NCBI RefSeq assembly: GCF_900114355.1
Contig: NZ_FOSS01000005.1
Span: forward strand, 62,001 to 126,000
Length of the DNA: 64,000 bases
DNA from: Lysobacter sp. cf310
GTDB taxonomy: Bacteria > Pseudomonadota > Gammaproteobacteria > Xanthomonadales > Xanthomonadaceae
Direction of reading: 5' to 3'
In this document: piece after piece, positions 24,072 through 33,613 of the stretch
How the letters are laid out: every line of letters starts with the position of its first letter
How positions within the stretch are numbered: the first letter of the stretch is position 1
Position numbers and translations under genes: made by a program
Notes under the pieces: model-generated
Databases searched by the model: none
What the model was told of the DNA's origin: nothing
Seen by the model: the letters and a program-made list of their open reading frames with translations, nothing else

Positions 24072-24539
24072 ATGACCGCGTTCGATCTCAGCCCGCCCAG
24101 CGACGCCCAAAGGCGCGAACTCAGCGCGGGCCTGAGCCCCGAGGAGGCCAAGGTGCTGCTCCAGCACGGCACCGAGGCGCCGTTCTGCGGGGTGTTCCTG
24201 GACAACAAGCTGGAGGGGGTCTACACCTGCCGCTACTGCGGCCTGCCGCTGTTCCGCTCCAGCACCAAGTTCGACTCCGGCACCGGCTGGCCCAGCTTCT
24301 TCGCGCCCTACGACCCGGCCCACGTGCGCGTCGTGCGCGACACCAGCTACGGCATGATCCGCGACGAAATCGTGTGCGCGCGCTGCGGCAGCCACCTCGG
24401 CCACGTGTTTCCGGACGGCCCGCCGCCGACCGGCGAGCGCCACTGTCTGAATTCGGTCTCGCTGGCCTTCAGCCGCCAGGGCGAGGCCCTGCCCGATCCG
24501 CTGGGACGCGGCGGCGCCGAGGCCGAAGCGGCCGGCTAG
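24072..24539 (+). CDS. msrB: Peptide-methionine (R)-S-oxide reductase MsrB, 155 aa
   Basis: A SelR/MsrB domain with zinc-binding CRYCG and CARCGSHLGHVF, the substrate loop GTGWPSFF and the catalytic Cys in RHCLNSVSL. It repairs methionine-R-sulfoxide in proteins with thioredoxin. The ATG at 24072 gives the normal length. An upstream in-frame extension of 42 codons looks like leader sequence. It converges on the DUF6630-like gene with an 8-base gap. Confidence 0.94.
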   Translation: MTAFDLSPPSDAQRRELSAGLSPEEAKVLLQHGTEAPFCGVFLDNKLEGVYTCRYCGLPLFRSSTKFDSGTGWPSFFAPYDPAHVRVVRDTSYGMIRDEIVCARCGSHLGHVFPDGPPPTGERHCLNSVSLAFSRQGEALPDPLGRGGAEAEAAG

Positions 24540-24547
24540 CCGCGCCC

Positions 24548-25093
24548 TCAGAACGCGTCGCTGCCCGGCCGCGCCTCGATCCCCAGCGCGGTGCTGAGCA
24601 CCTGCATGGCCTCGTCGTCGCGACGCAGAGCGATCCAGCCGGCATGGCTGTCGCTGCCGGTGTTCCAGGTCCACAGGGTGTAGCCGTGCTCGCGCAGGCG
24701 GTCGTGGGCGGTCGCCATCAGCGCGGGCACGTCGGTGCCGTCCAGGAAATCCGCGTCGGCGGTGTCGTCGGTGCCCCAGTCGATGCGCAGGTTCCAGCGC
24801 GCGGCCAGCTCGTTGATGCTGTCGATGAAGGACTCGCTGTCCTTCCAGTCGACGTAGTAGCCGGCCTTCCAGTCGATCGCGTCCTTGATCAGCCAGACCG
24901 GCTCGTCGGTCTCCCCGCCGGCCTCCGCCAGGGCCTCGCGGTAGTCGGCGAACTGCTGCAGCGCCGATTCCTCGTCGCCGGGATTGATCATCAGCAGCAA
25001 CTGCCAGACCAGGGCTTCGGGCGTGGCCTCGTCGAGGTCGCCGTCGTAGCCGTCGTAATCGTCGCTTTCGTAGTCGTCGTCGGGTGCGTGCAT
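24548..25093 (-). CDS. Acidic hypothetical protein, DUF6630-like, 181 aa
   Basis: A very acidic N-terminus (MHAPDDDYESDDYDGYDGDL) is followed by an alpha/beta domain with DAIDWKAGYYVDWKDSESFI and NLRIDWGTDD. The pattern is like the DUF6630 family, but I assign it only tentatively. Soluble, with no signal peptide and no known enzyme motif. It is divergent from the cyclase gene, with about 145 bases between starts. Confidence 0.72.
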   Translation of the reverse strand: MHAPDDDYESDDYDGYDGDLDEATPEALVWQLLLMINPGDEESALQQFADYREALAEAGGETDEPVWLIKDAIDWKAGYYVDWKDSESFIDSINELAARWNLRIDWGTDDTADADFLDGTDVPALMATAHDRLREHGYTLWTWNTGSDSHAGWIALRRDDEAMQVLSTALGIEARPGSDAF

Positions 25094-25238
25094 GACGGTT
25101 TCGCCGCGGGGGAGGCGGGCAGGATGCCGCCTGGGCGCGGGGATGGAAAGCCGACCGGCGCCGGGGCCGCTTTTGCGCGGCTTTCGCGTCACAGCTGATG
25201 GGGCCGGTGGGCGGCCCGGCGCGCGTCCAGGAGCGGAC

Positions 25239-26681
25239 ATGAGCGAGTGGATCGAATGGGCCAAGCTCGGCGCGGGGGTGCTGGGCGCCGGTTTCGTGGC
25301 CACCTTGGCCAAGCTGTACCACCAGCGCATCCTGGCCGGAAAGGACACCGAGCTGCGCATCAGGGAGGCCGAGCTCGCGCGCGTGCGCGCCGATCTGGCC
25401 AAGAGCGAGGACCGCCTGCGCCACGCCGATCAGGACGCCTCGCCGGACGCGCGCGACCTCGCGCGCCTGCGCGAGCAACTCACCGAACGAGTCGAGCGCC
25501 TGGCGCGCGCGATGGACGCGCAGGCCGCGTCGCTGTACGTGCCGATCTACCCGGCGCGCGAGGACGAGGGCGAATTCCCGCGCGGCTTCGCCTTCGTCGC
25601 GGTCTACAACGCCGACGCCGCGGCCGCCGCCGCGATCCTGCGCATGAAGCTGGTCGAGGCCTGGACCATCGTCGGCGAATGCTGGAGCAAGGGCGTGGCG
25701 ATCGGCGACAACCGCCTGCAGGCCAACGTGCGTCACGTCGCCTCCTACGATCAGCAATCCGGCTTCACCCCGGTGCACACCCTGGTCGCGCCGCTGCATG
25801 CGCGCCACCGCCAGGTCGGCGTGATCCAGCTGTTCAACAAGACCGTCGCCGGCAGCCAGGACGTGATCGATCCCGAAGGCTTCGACGCCGAAGACCGCCG
25901 GCGCCTGACCGAACTGCTGGAGGACGGCGACGGCGGCCTGGCCGCCAAGGCCGACGCCTTCCTCTGCCACCGCGACTGCGCGCGGGCACTGGGCCTGCAG
26001 GGCGAGATCGACCTGGAGAACGCGGCGGTGCTGTACGTCGACCTCACCCGCTCCTCGTCCTTGTTCGACGAGCTGCCGCTGGTCGACGCCACCCGTCTGA
26101 TCGGGCGCTTCACCGAGCACGTGTACCAGCGCATCGGTCCGTACTCGGCGGTGATCGAACGCTTCAGCGGCGACGGCACGCTGGCGCGCTTCCACTACGG
26201 CGGCGATCACGACTCGGCCGCGGCCAGCCCGGCGCTGCGCGCGGTCTGCGCGGCCGCCGAGCTGCTGGGCGATTTCCGCGACTTCAAGCGCAAGCACTGG
26301 AAAAGCCTGGCCGCCGAAGCCGCCGACTCGGTCCGCCTGCGCGTGTCGATCACCCTGGGGCCGCTGATCTCGACCAATATCGGCCCGCGCCAGTTCCAGG
26401 TGCCGACGGTGATGGGGCCTTGCGTGAACCGCGCCGCCAAGCTGATCGCGCACGCGCCGCGCGACCGCGACGTGCTGCTGGTCGACGACAACGTGCGCAA
26501 GGCGCTGCTGCAGGCCGACCGCGGCCACGCCGCCGCCCTGCGCGATTTCGACGACTGGTCGGATCCGCAGGCCGCGCAATCGGCGAGCCTGCGCGGGCAT
26601 CGCTACTACGAAGTCGGCATCGATCCCTTCCGCCTGGCCGCCGCGCAGCTGCGCCTGGAGCCGCGCGCGCGAGCGCACTGA
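25239..26681 (+). CDS. Membrane-anchored class III nucleotidyl cyclase with GAF-like domain, 480 aa
   Basis: One N-terminal membrane segment (about 8-30) leads into a coiled coil (35-90), a GAF-like sensory domain (about 100-230) and a class III cyclase homology domain (about 285-440). The metal Asp residues are likely those in LYVDLTRSSSLF and FSGDGTLARFH. The PCVNRAAKLIAHA stretch supplies the transition-state Asn and Arg. It could make cAMP or cGMP; which one cannot be read here. The ATG at 25239 has AGGAG 7 bases upstream and starts the membrane segment directly. Confidence 0.85.
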   Translation: MSEWIEWAKLGAGVLGAGFVATLAKLYHQRILAGKDTELRIREAELARVRADLAKSEDRLRHADQDASPDARDLARLREQLTERVERLARAMDAQAASLYVPIYPAREDEGEFPRGFAFVAVYNADAAAAAAILRMKLVEAWTIVGECWSKGVAIGDNRLQANVRHVASYDQQSGFTPVHTLVAPLHARHRQVGVIQLFNKTVAGSQDVIDPEGFDAEDRRRLTELLEDGDGGLAAKADAFLCHRDCARALGLQGEIDLENAAVLYVDLTRSSSLFDELPLVDATRLIGRFTEHVYQRIGPYSAVIERFSGDGTLARFHYGGDHDSAAASPALRAVCAAAELLGDFRDFKRKHWKSLAAEAADSVRLRVSITLGPLISTNIGPRQFQVPTVMGPCVNRAAKLIAHAPRDRDVLLVDDNVRKALLQADRGHAAALRDFDDWSDPQAAQSASLRGHRYYEVGIDPFRLAAAQLRLEPRARAH

Positions 26682-26752
26682 ACGCGGCTTCACCCGTGCT
26701 TGGCGCGCGCGGCGCTAAGGTCGACGGCAGTTCCGCCCGAGGGCCCGCCGCC

Positions 26753-27064
26753 ATGTCCCGCAACGCCGACCACGTCTATACCGCGCCCGCGGACATCGCG
26801 CGCCTGGAAGCGCGCATCGCCGGTCTGCACGACGATGCCCGGGTCGAACTGCGGCTGCGCGACGGCCGCGTGCTGGCCGGCGTGGTCGCCGCCCTGCCGA
26901 CCCTGCAGTCCTTCTACGGGCCCGGCGACGAGGAAGGCCTGAACGGGGTGCTCCGCCTGGAGCAGGCCGGCGGCACGCAGGATCTGTGGCTGGACGAGAT
27001 CGACGCGATCCGTCCCCTGACCGAGGCCGAACTGGAACGCTTCCAGCGCGATCTCCCGCACTGA
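26753..27064 (+). CDS. DUF3247-family protein, 103 aa
   Basis: The product starts MSRNADHVYTAPADIARLEA and has VELRLRDGRVLAGVVA followed by QDLWLDEIDAIRPL. This matches DUF3247, a short family largely limited to Xanthomonadaceae, with an Sm-like or SH3-like beta core. The role is unknown. It sits alone between the cyclase and DUF3297 genes, all on the plus strand. Confidence 0.8.
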   Translation: MSRNADHVYTAPADIARLEARIAGLHDDARVELRLRDGRVLAGVVAALPTLQSFYGPGDEEGLNGVLRLEQAGGTQDLWLDEIDAIRPLTEAELERFQRDLPH

Positions 27065-27153
27065 GGCGACCGCGGACGGCGCGACGCGTATCCTGTGCAG
27101 CCGGCGCCGCCCCGCGCGCGCCGCGACCGTAGCCAGCCACAGCGATAAAGACG

Positions 27154-27402
27154 ATGACCGATACCCCGCCCGACCGCCTGTCCAACGATCCGCGCAGCCC
27201 CTTCCACGACGACGCCCTGCTCGAGCGCGGCATCGGCATCCGCTTCAACGGCCAGGAGCGCCACAACGTCGAGGAATACTGCATCAGCGAAGGCTGGGTG
27301 CGGGTGCCGGTGGGCAAGGCCCTGGATCGGCGCGGCAATCCGATGACGGTCAAGGTCAAGGGCGAAGTCGAGGCTTACTTCCTGACCCCGGCCAAGGAAT
27401 AA
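27154..27402 (+). CDS. DUF3297-family protein, 82 aa
   Basis: The motif set RLSNDPRSPFHDDALLERGI, GIRFNGQERHNVEEYCISEG and WVRVPVGKALDRRG is characteristic of DUF3297, a small, widely conserved proteobacterial family of unknown function. The C-terminal part ends in KVKGEVEAYFL. No regulatory sequence stands out upstream. Confidence 0.88.
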   Translation: MTDTPPDRLSNDPRSPFHDDALLERGIGIRFNGQERHNVEEYCISEGWVRVPVGKALDRRGNPMTVKVKGEVEAYFLTPAKE

Positions 27403-27478
27403 GCGCCGCCGACGCGGCGCGCGGGCGCAAGCCCCGGACCTCTTCCGCGACCCGGGCGAAGCCGTCGCCGGCATCTTG

Positions 27479-27513
27479 CCGAGGCGGCGCGGAATGTCCG
27501 CGCGCCGCCTCGG
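27479..27513. terminator. Stem-loop between convergent DUF3297 and permease genes
   Basis: A perfect 13-bp stem CCGAGGCGGCGCG / CGCGCCGCCTCGG with a 9-base loop. It sits in the gap between the two convergent stop codons and likely ends transcription from both sides. Confidence 0.65.
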
Positions 27514-27523
27514 ACGTCTGGCC

Positions 27524-28897
27524 TTATCCGTTCGCCGCCGCGCGCTTGCCCAACCCCAGCGCGTAATACAGCACCACCAGCAGGATCAGGAAGGCCGGGC
27601 CGACGAACAGCGCGATGCGGGTGTCGGGGAAGTAGGCCATCAGGCCGACCACCAGCACCAGGAACGCCAGCGCGATCCACGAGCCGATCGGATACAGCGG
27701 CATCTTGAACTCCAGGCCCGCGCGCTGCTCGGCGCTGAGACCGGCGCGGAACTTGCGGTGCGACAGCAGGATCACCGCCCAGGTCCAGATCGCGCCGAAG
27801 GTGGAGATCGACGTCACCCAGATGAATACCTTTTCCGGCACCAGGTAGTTCAGCAGCACGCCGAACAGCAGCACCACCACCGACACCAGCACCGCCTTGC
27901 GCGGCACGCCGCTGGCGGAGGTGATCGCGAAGGTGCGCGGCGCCTGGCCCTGCTGGCCCAGGTTGTAGAGCATGCGCGCGGTGCTGAAGATGCCGCTGTT
28001 GCAGGACGACAGCGCGGCGGTCAGGACCACGAAATTGATGATGCCGGCGGCCTCGCGGATGCCCAGCCGCTCGAAGGTCATCACGAACGGGCTGCCGGTG
28101 GTGCCCAGCTCGTTCCAGGGATAGATCGACAGGATCACGAACAACGCGCCGACGTAGAAGATCACGATGCGCCAGAACACCGAGTTGATCGCGTCGGGAA
28201 TCGACTTCTTCGGATTCGCCGCCTCGCCGGCGGTCAGGCCGATCATCTCCACGCCCAGATAGGCGAACATCACCATCTGCAGCGACATCAGCACGCCCTT
28301 GGCGCCGTTGGGGAAGAAGCCGCCGTGCGACCACAGGTGCGAGATGCCGGTGGCCACGCCGTTGTTGCCGAAGCCGAACACGATCATGCCCAGGCCGCCG
28401 ACGATCATCAGCACGATGGTCACGACCTTGATCATCGCGAACCAGAACTCGAACTCGCCGTAGGCGCGCACCGCGATCAGGTTGACCGAGCCCATCGCCG
28501 CCAGCGCGGCCAGCGCCCAGGCCCACTGCGGCGTGCCCGGAAACCAGACCTGCATGTAGATGCCGACCGCGGTGATCTCGGCCACGCAGGTCACCAGCCA
28601 CAGGAACCAGTAGTTCCAGCCGGTGAGATAGCCCGACAGCGGGCCCAGGTAATCCTGCGCGTAGCGGCTGAACGAACCCGCGACCGGGTTGTGCACCGCC
28701 ATCTCGCCCAGCGCGCGCATGATGATGAAGATCGCCGCGCCGCCGAGCAGGTAGGCCAGCAGGATGCCGGGGCCGGCCAGCTTGATCGCGTTGGCCGAAC
28801 CCAGGAACAGGCCGACGCCGATGGCGGCGCCCAGCGCCATCAGGCGGATATGGCGTTCGCCCAGGCCGCGATGTAGGTCTTGCGGTTCGCTCTGCAT
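27524..28897 (-). CDS. Amino acid permease of the APC superfamily (AAT family), 457 aa
   Basis: Twelve membrane segments. The N-terminal motif LGERHIRLMALGAAIGVGLF is the consensus amino-acid:proton symporter signature, and AGSFSRYAQDYLGPLSGYLT follows. It is closest in style to ProY/AnsP/GabP-like permeases, but the substrate is not determinable. The ATG at 28897 gives the usual short cytosolic N-terminus before the first helix; earlier in-frame starts are dispensable. Confidence 0.9.
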   Translation of the reverse strand: MQSEPQDLHRGLGERHIRLMALGAAIGVGLFLGSANAIKLAGPGILLAYLLGGAAIFIIMRALGEMAVHNPVAGSFSRYAQDYLGPLSGYLTGWNYWFLWLVTCVAEITAVGIYMQVWFPGTPQWAWALAALAAMGSVNLIAVRAYGEFEFWFAMIKVVTIVLMIVGGLGMIVFGFGNNGVATGISHLWSHGGFFPNGAKGVLMSLQMVMFAYLGVEMIGLTAGEAANPKKSIPDAINSVFWRIVIFYVGALFVILSIYPWNELGTTGSPFVMTFERLGIREAAGIINFVVLTAALSSCNSGIFSTARMLYNLGQQGQAPRTFAITSASGVPRKAVLVSVVVLLFGVLLNYLVPEKVFIWVTSISTFGAIWTWAVILLSHRKFRAGLSAEQRAGLEFKMPLYPIGSWIALAFLVLVVGLMAYFPDTRIALFVGPAFLILLVVLYYALGLGKRAAANG

Positions 28898-29083
28898 TGC
28901 CACGGTCTCCTGGCCTCGCGTCGGGCGCGGGCCTGCGGTTGCGCGGCGCGGCGCGCCGATTGCCCGCAACCCTACGCCATGCGGGCCTGCGCGTGTAGAG
29001 GCGGCGATCGCGGCTGGCGCAGTCGGATGTCAACCGCGGGCGCGCGCGGCCGTTGTCAGACGGGTATCCGAGGGAGAGCGGGC

Positions 29084-30496
29084 ATGACGACTCGCGAAAG
29101 CGTGAGCGCGGTCAATCGTTTCGGCCTGGGCGCGGCGCCGGGCCAGCTGGCGCGCATCGACGACCCGCGCGGCTGGCTGCATGCGCAGCTGCACGGCGAC
29201 GCCGGCCAGGCGCGCTACGCCGATCTGCCCGCCAGCCTGGACTATCTGCGCCGCGAGGCCGACTACTACCGCGAACGCCAGGCCGCGCGCCGCCAGGGCG
29301 GGCAGGCCGACCCGGTCGCCAACTTCGGTCAGCGTTTCCGCGAGGATCAGCTACGCGAGCTCGGTCGACGCTATCGGCTCGCGGTGGCCAGCGAACAGGG
29401 CTTCGTCGAGCGCCTGGTGCGGTTCTGGTCCAACCACTTCGCGATCTCGATCGACAAGCGCGCCGCCGCGCTATACGCCGCGCCGATGGAGCGAGAGGCG
29501 ATCCGCCCGCACGTGCTGTCGCGCTATGCCGACCTGCTGATCGCGGTGGAATCGCATCCGGGCATGCTGCGCTATCTGGATAACGTGCGCTCGATCGGCG
29601 CCGATTCGATGCTCGCGCAACGCGCGCGCCGGCGCAGGGCGCGCGCCGACACCGAGGCCCCCAGGCGCGAGCTCGGGCTCAACGAGAATCTGGCGCGCGA
29701 GATCCTGGAGCTGCACACCCTGGGCGTGGACGGCGGCTACACCCAGAGGGATGTGACCGAACTGGCGCGCGCGATCACCGGCTGGGGCGTACCGCTGCCG
29801 CGCGAACTCGCGGCCGGCAGCGCGTCCTCGGCCTTCGTGTTCCGCGCCGCCGCTCACGAGGACGGCGCCCGCAACGTGGTCGGGCGCCGCTACGCCGACG
29901 ACGGCCTGGCCCAGGGGCGCGCGATCCTGTCCGACTTGGCCGTGCATCCGTCCACCGCGCGTCATCTGTCGTACAAGCTGGCGCGCCATTTCGTCGGCGA
30001 CGCGCCGCCGCCGGCCCTGGTCGCGCGCCTGAGCGCGGCCTGGCAAGGCAGCGGCGGCGACCTGCCCACGGTCTACGCGGCCCTGATCGATGCGCCCGAG
30101 GCCTGGGGCGAGGACGCACGCAAGTTCAAGACGCCCGACGATTTCGTGATCTCGGCGCTGCGCGCCGGCGGCGCGGCGCCCAGCGAACGGCCGCGCGCCT
30201 TGATCGCCCTGCTCGCGCGCATGGGCCAACCGCCGTTCACGCCGCGCTCGCCCGCGGGCTACGCCGACGAAGCCGCCGAATGGAGCGGACCGGACGCCTT
30301 GTGGAAACGCGTGCAGGCCGCGCAGAGCCTGTCCGAGTCCGCGCCCGACGCGCGCGTGGATCCGCTGGCGACCGCGCAGGCGGTGTTCGCCGATCGCCTG
30401 GACGCCGACACCCTGGGCGCGCTGCGTCGCGCCGAATCCCCGCGCGGCGGCCTGGCCCTGCTGTTCGCCAGCCCGGCCTTTCAATGGAGAAGCTGA
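29084..30496 (+). CDS. DUF1800-family protein, 470 aa
   Basis: The whole length matches DUF1800: VSAVNRFGLGAAPGQLARI at the start, FVERLVRFWSNHFAISIDKR, NENLAREILELHTLGVDGG and TELARAITGWG. These proteins are nearly always encoded beside a DUF1501 protein, as here, with one base between stop and start. No signal peptide is seen. The role is unknown; the pair is often thought to be exported or surface-related. Confidence 0.9.
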   Translation: MTTRESVSAVNRFGLGAAPGQLARIDDPRGWLHAQLHGDAGQARYADLPASLDYLRREADYYRERQAARRQGGQADPVANFGQRFREDQLRELGRRYRLAVASEQGFVERLVRFWSNHFAISIDKRAAALYAAPMEREAIRPHVLSRYADLLIAVESHPGMLRYLDNVRSIGADSMLAQRARRRRARADTEAPRRELGLNENLAREILELHTLGVDGGYTQRDVTELARAITGWGVPLPRELAAGSASSAFVFRAAAHEDGARNVVGRRYADDGLAQGRAILSDLAVHPSTARHLSYKLARHFVGDAPPPALVARLSAAWQGSGGDLPTVYAALIDAPEAWGEDARKFKTPDDFVISALRAGGAAPSERPRALIALLARMGQPPFTPRSPAGYADEAAEWSGPDALWKRVQAAQSLSESAPDARVDPLATAQAVFADRLDADTLGALRRAESPRGGLALLFASPAFQWRS

Positions 30497-30497
30497 G

Positions 30498-31637
30498 ATG
30501 CGACTGAGCCGACGCCATTTCATCGGAGCCGCGGGCGCGGTCGCCACGCTGACCCTGTGGCCGAGCTTGAGCGCGCTCGCCGCCGCTAACGACCGGCGCA
30601 TGCTGGTGGTGCTGCTGCGCGGCGGCGTCGACGGCCTGCACGTGCTGCCGCCGCGCGACGATGCCGCCTATGCGCGCCTGCGCGGCGCGCTGGCGCCGCA
30701 GAATGCGCGCGCCTTGAACGCCGACTTCGCCCTGCATCCCGCGCTGGAGTTCGCCCACTCGCTGTACGCCAGCGGGCAACTGCTGCCCGTGGTCGCGATC
30801 GCGCCGCCGTATCGCCAGCGTTCGCACTTCGAGGCCCAGGACTGCCTGGAGAACGGCACCGCCAGCGCCAGCGGCGCCGCCACCGGCTGGCTCAACCGCT
30901 GCGTCGCCGCGATGAGCGGCGGCGAAGCGCTGGCGGTGAGCGCGGTGATGCCGCTGATCATGCGCGGCCCGGGCGCGGCCACCACCTGGTCGCCGCCGCT
31001 GCCCGAGGATGTCGACCCGATCCTGCTGCAGCGCCTGCAGTCGCTATACGCCGCCGACCCAGACCTGTCGGGCGCATTCGCGCGCGCGCTCGACAGCCAA
31101 GGCGCCGGCATGCAGGCCGGCAGTGCGCGCGGCGCGCGCCTGCCGCAGGCGATGGCCGCCGCCGCGCGCTTCATGGCCGCCGCCGACGGCCCGCGCCTGG
31201 GCTTCGTCGAGGACTCCGGTTGGGACACCCATAGCAACCAGGCCGCGGTGCTCGCGCGCAAGCTGGGCGAACTCGACGCCGGCCTGCGCGCGTTCCAAAC
31301 CGGCGCCGCGCCGATCTGGGAGCGCACCGCGATCGCGATCGTCAGCGAGTTCGGCCGCACCGCCGCGGTCAACGGCACCGCCGGCACCGATCACGGCACC
31401 GGCGGCCTGGCCCTGCTGGCCGGCGGCGCGGTGCGCGGCGGACGCATCGCCGGCGATTGGCCGGGCCTGGCGCCGTCGTCGCTCAACGAAGGCCGCGACC
31501 TGCGCGCGACCAGCGATCTGCGCGGCCTGTTCAAGGGCCTGCTGGCCGCGCATCTGCGCGTCGGCGAGCGCGCGCTGGAAACCCAGGTGTTTCCGGACAG
31601 TCGGGCGGTGCGGCCGATGCAGGGCCTGCTGAGCTGA
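30498..31637 (+). CDS. DUF1501-family protein with twin-arginine signal, 379 aa
   Basis: The N-terminus MRLSRRHFIGAAGAVATL is a Tat signal (RRHFIG). The mature part belongs to the DUF1501/sulfatase-like group, with LLRGGVDGLHVLPP and SEFGRTAAVNGTAGTDHGTG near the C-terminus, which in the family carries metal-site residues. It would be exported folded to the periplasm. It is coupled to the DUF1800 gene and converges on the membrane hydrolase with an 11-base gap. Confidence 0.9.
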   Translation: MRLSRRHFIGAAGAVATLTLWPSLSALAAANDRRMLVVLLRGGVDGLHVLPPRDDAAYARLRGALAPQNARALNADFALHPALEFAHSLYASGQLLPVVAIAPPYRQRSHFEAQDCLENGTASASGAATGWLNRCVAAMSGGEALAVSAVMPLIMRGPGAATTWSPPLPEDVDPILLQRLQSLYAADPDLSGAFARALDSQGAGMQAGSARGARLPQAMAAAARFMAAADGPRLGFVEDSGWDTHSNQAAVLARKLGELDAGLRAFQTGAAPIWERTAIAIVSEFGRTAAVNGTAGTDHGTGGLALLAGGAVRGGRIAGDWPGLAPSSLNEGRDLRATSDLRGLFKGLLAAHLRVGERALETQVFPDSRAVRPMQGLLS

Positions 31638-31648
31638 CGCGCCGCCGC

Positions 31649-33571
31649 TCAGATCCAATACAGCAGCAGGATCACGACCAGCAGGAACAGCGCCACGCCG
31701 GCCAGGCCCGCCCACAGGCCGCCGCCCAGCGTCGCCACGCCCACCAGATAGGCCACGCAGCCCAGCGCCCACAGCAGCGCCAGCAGCCCCGCCCACACGA
31801 ACACGCAGATCCTGGACACGACATCCAGCAGAGCGTTTTTCTTACGCGCGGTCTCGAACGCGCGCAGGCTGGAGCGATCGTCCTGGGTCAGATAGGCGCA
31901 CATGGCGCGCAGCTTCTCGGGATCGTCGACCGCGACGCCGGTGGAGTGCGCGCCCTTCGAGTACTCCAGATTGTCCACCGCGGCGGTCAGACCGGAGGCG
32001 CCGAAGCCGTCGAAGCCGGCGCCGCCGAGATCGAACACACCCTTGCGACCGCTGAGCCGGAACAGCTCCGCCCACTGCTGGAACATTTTCGGAAAGATCG
32101 CCACCACCCAGTCGCCGGTCGCGACCACGTTGACCACGCTCTCGACCCGCCCGGCCTCGACCAGTTCCGCCCAGGGATAGGCGCGCGGCACCACGCTGCC
32201 GGCGAAGAACACGCGCCGCACATGGGTGGTCACGTAACGCAGCAGCGCGCTGGCCAGGATGTAGGTGCCGTTGCTATGCCCGATGTAGTCGACCGACTTC
32301 GCATTCGGATAGCGCGCCACGTGCTCGGTGTACCGATCCATGAAGTCGCGCACGTTGCGCTGGCGGTCGAAGGGCAGCAGGAAGCGCGCCATCGGGAAGT
32401 GGCCGTACTTGGCGTTGAACACCGCGACCTTCTCGCCGTTGGCCTCGTAGCGGCGCCGCAGTTCGTCGCGAACCAGATCGGTCCACTCGCCCAGGTCGCG
32501 AATGCCGTGGGTGACGTACACCAGTCGCGTGACCTGGCGATCCTCCTTGAACTCCACCAGATCCGGCTCCAGCGCTTCGATCCTGCCCTGCAGCGCCAGC
32601 GTTATCGCATTGCGCCGGGCCTCGGCGGCGGGGCCGCCGGCGGATTCCAGCGTATTGCCGATCTGCTTGTGCCCGGTCTGCGCCAAGGTCTTGAACACCG
32701 TTCCCGCGGCGGTGCTCAGATCCTGGCCGTCCTCCTTGGACACCACGTCGTCCTCGCTGCCGACGATCTGGATCACCTGCGGAAAATGCAGCTGCCCGTT
32801 GACGACCGCGTCGGAGCGCGCCAGCCGCACCCACTGCAGGCGCGTGTCGGCGATGAAGGGCGAGCCGCGATGCATGGCCGAGATCAGTTCGCCGATGCCG
32901 AGCGCACGCCCGAGCAGCCTGCATGCGCGGATGTACAGATAGGTCGGCCAGGGCATCAGCGCGGGGCGCGGGTCGACGCTCCATCCGCGGTTCATGCCCG
33001 CCAGCAGGACCAGGCGTTCGGTCTTATCCACCCAGGCGCGTTTGCCGCGGCGGCCGAAGGCGGCGCGGTCCTGTTCTTCTCCGTAGCCCCAGACCAAGGC
33101 CTTGCGCAGCAATGAGGCGCCCGCGCTGTAACCGATCAGGATCACGCGCCGGTAGCCGCCGCGCTTGACCTCGGCGTGGATGCCCTGCTCGATCGCGTCG
33201 GCGATCGTCAGAGCGTCGGCGTTGCTGGTGTAGCCGCGCAGCCAGCCGCCGCGGTAGTCCACCACCAGCCGATCCGCCGCAGGCAGGGCCTGCGCGATCA
33301 GGTCCAGCGCCCCGCCGAAATTGTGCAGGCCGGGCATGCCGTGCACCGCCACGACCAGGGTATCGGACGCGTCCGCGCCCGCGCGCTGCACGCTCAACAC
33401 GGTCGCGCGCGGTCGCGCCAGCCAGCGCGCGAGCGCGCGCAGGCCCGCGCACAGCACCGCGACCGTCGCCACCAGCAGCGCACTGCGCAACAGGATCGGC
33501 CCCCAGCTGTCCCAAGCCAACGACCACGAGCCGGGCCAGACGATGGCCCCCAACTTCCGCAGCGCGTCCAT
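31649..33571 (-). CDS. Membrane protein with two alpha/beta-hydrolase domains, 640 aa
   Basis: An N-terminal membrane segment (about 25-50) is followed by hydrolase domain 1 (about 70-330) with Ser149 in GYSAGAS and, by pattern, Asp in GSEDDVV and His in TGHKQIGN. Domain 2 (about 350-570) has Ser433 in GHSNGTY, Asp in ATGDWVV and His542 in KGAHSTGV. Two C-terminal membrane segments (about 580-640) close the protein. Having two complete hydrolase units in one chain is unusual. They may act as lipase/esterase or as a sensor. The gene follows the 760-residue orphan by 42 bases, so they are likely an operon. Confidence 0.85.
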   Translation of the reverse strand: MDALRKLGAIVWPGSWSLAWDSWGPILLRSALLVATVAVLCAGLRALARWLARPRATVLSVQRAGADASDTLVVAVHGMPGLHNFGGALDLIAQALPAADRLVVDYRGGWLRGYTSNADALTIADAIEQGIHAEVKRGGYRRVILIGYSAGASLLRKALVWGYGEEQDRAAFGRRGKRAWVDKTERLVLLAGMNRGWSVDPRPALMPWPTYLYIRACRLLGRALGIGELISAMHRGSPFIADTRLQWVRLARSDAVVNGQLHFPQVIQIVGSEDDVVSKEDGQDLSTAAGTVFKTLAQTGHKQIGNTLESAGGPAAEARRNAITLALQGRIEALEPDLVEFKEDRQVTRLVYVTHGIRDLGEWTDLVRDELRRRYEANGEKVAVFNAKYGHFPMARFLLPFDRQRNVRDFMDRYTEHVARYPNAKSVDYIGHSNGTYILASALLRYVTTHVRRVFFAGSVVPRAYPWAELVEAGRVESVVNVVATGDWVVAIFPKMFQQWAELFRLSGRKGVFDLGGAGFDGFGASGLTAAVDNLEYSKGAHSTGVAVDDPEKLRAMCAYLTQDDRSSLRAFETARKKNALLDVVSRICVFVWAGLLALLWALGCVAYLVGVATLGGGLWAGLAGVALFLLVVILLLYWI

Positions 33572-33613
33572 GTCCGCCTCCTCCCCCTCAGGAATCGCGC
33601 AAGCCGGGCCGAC

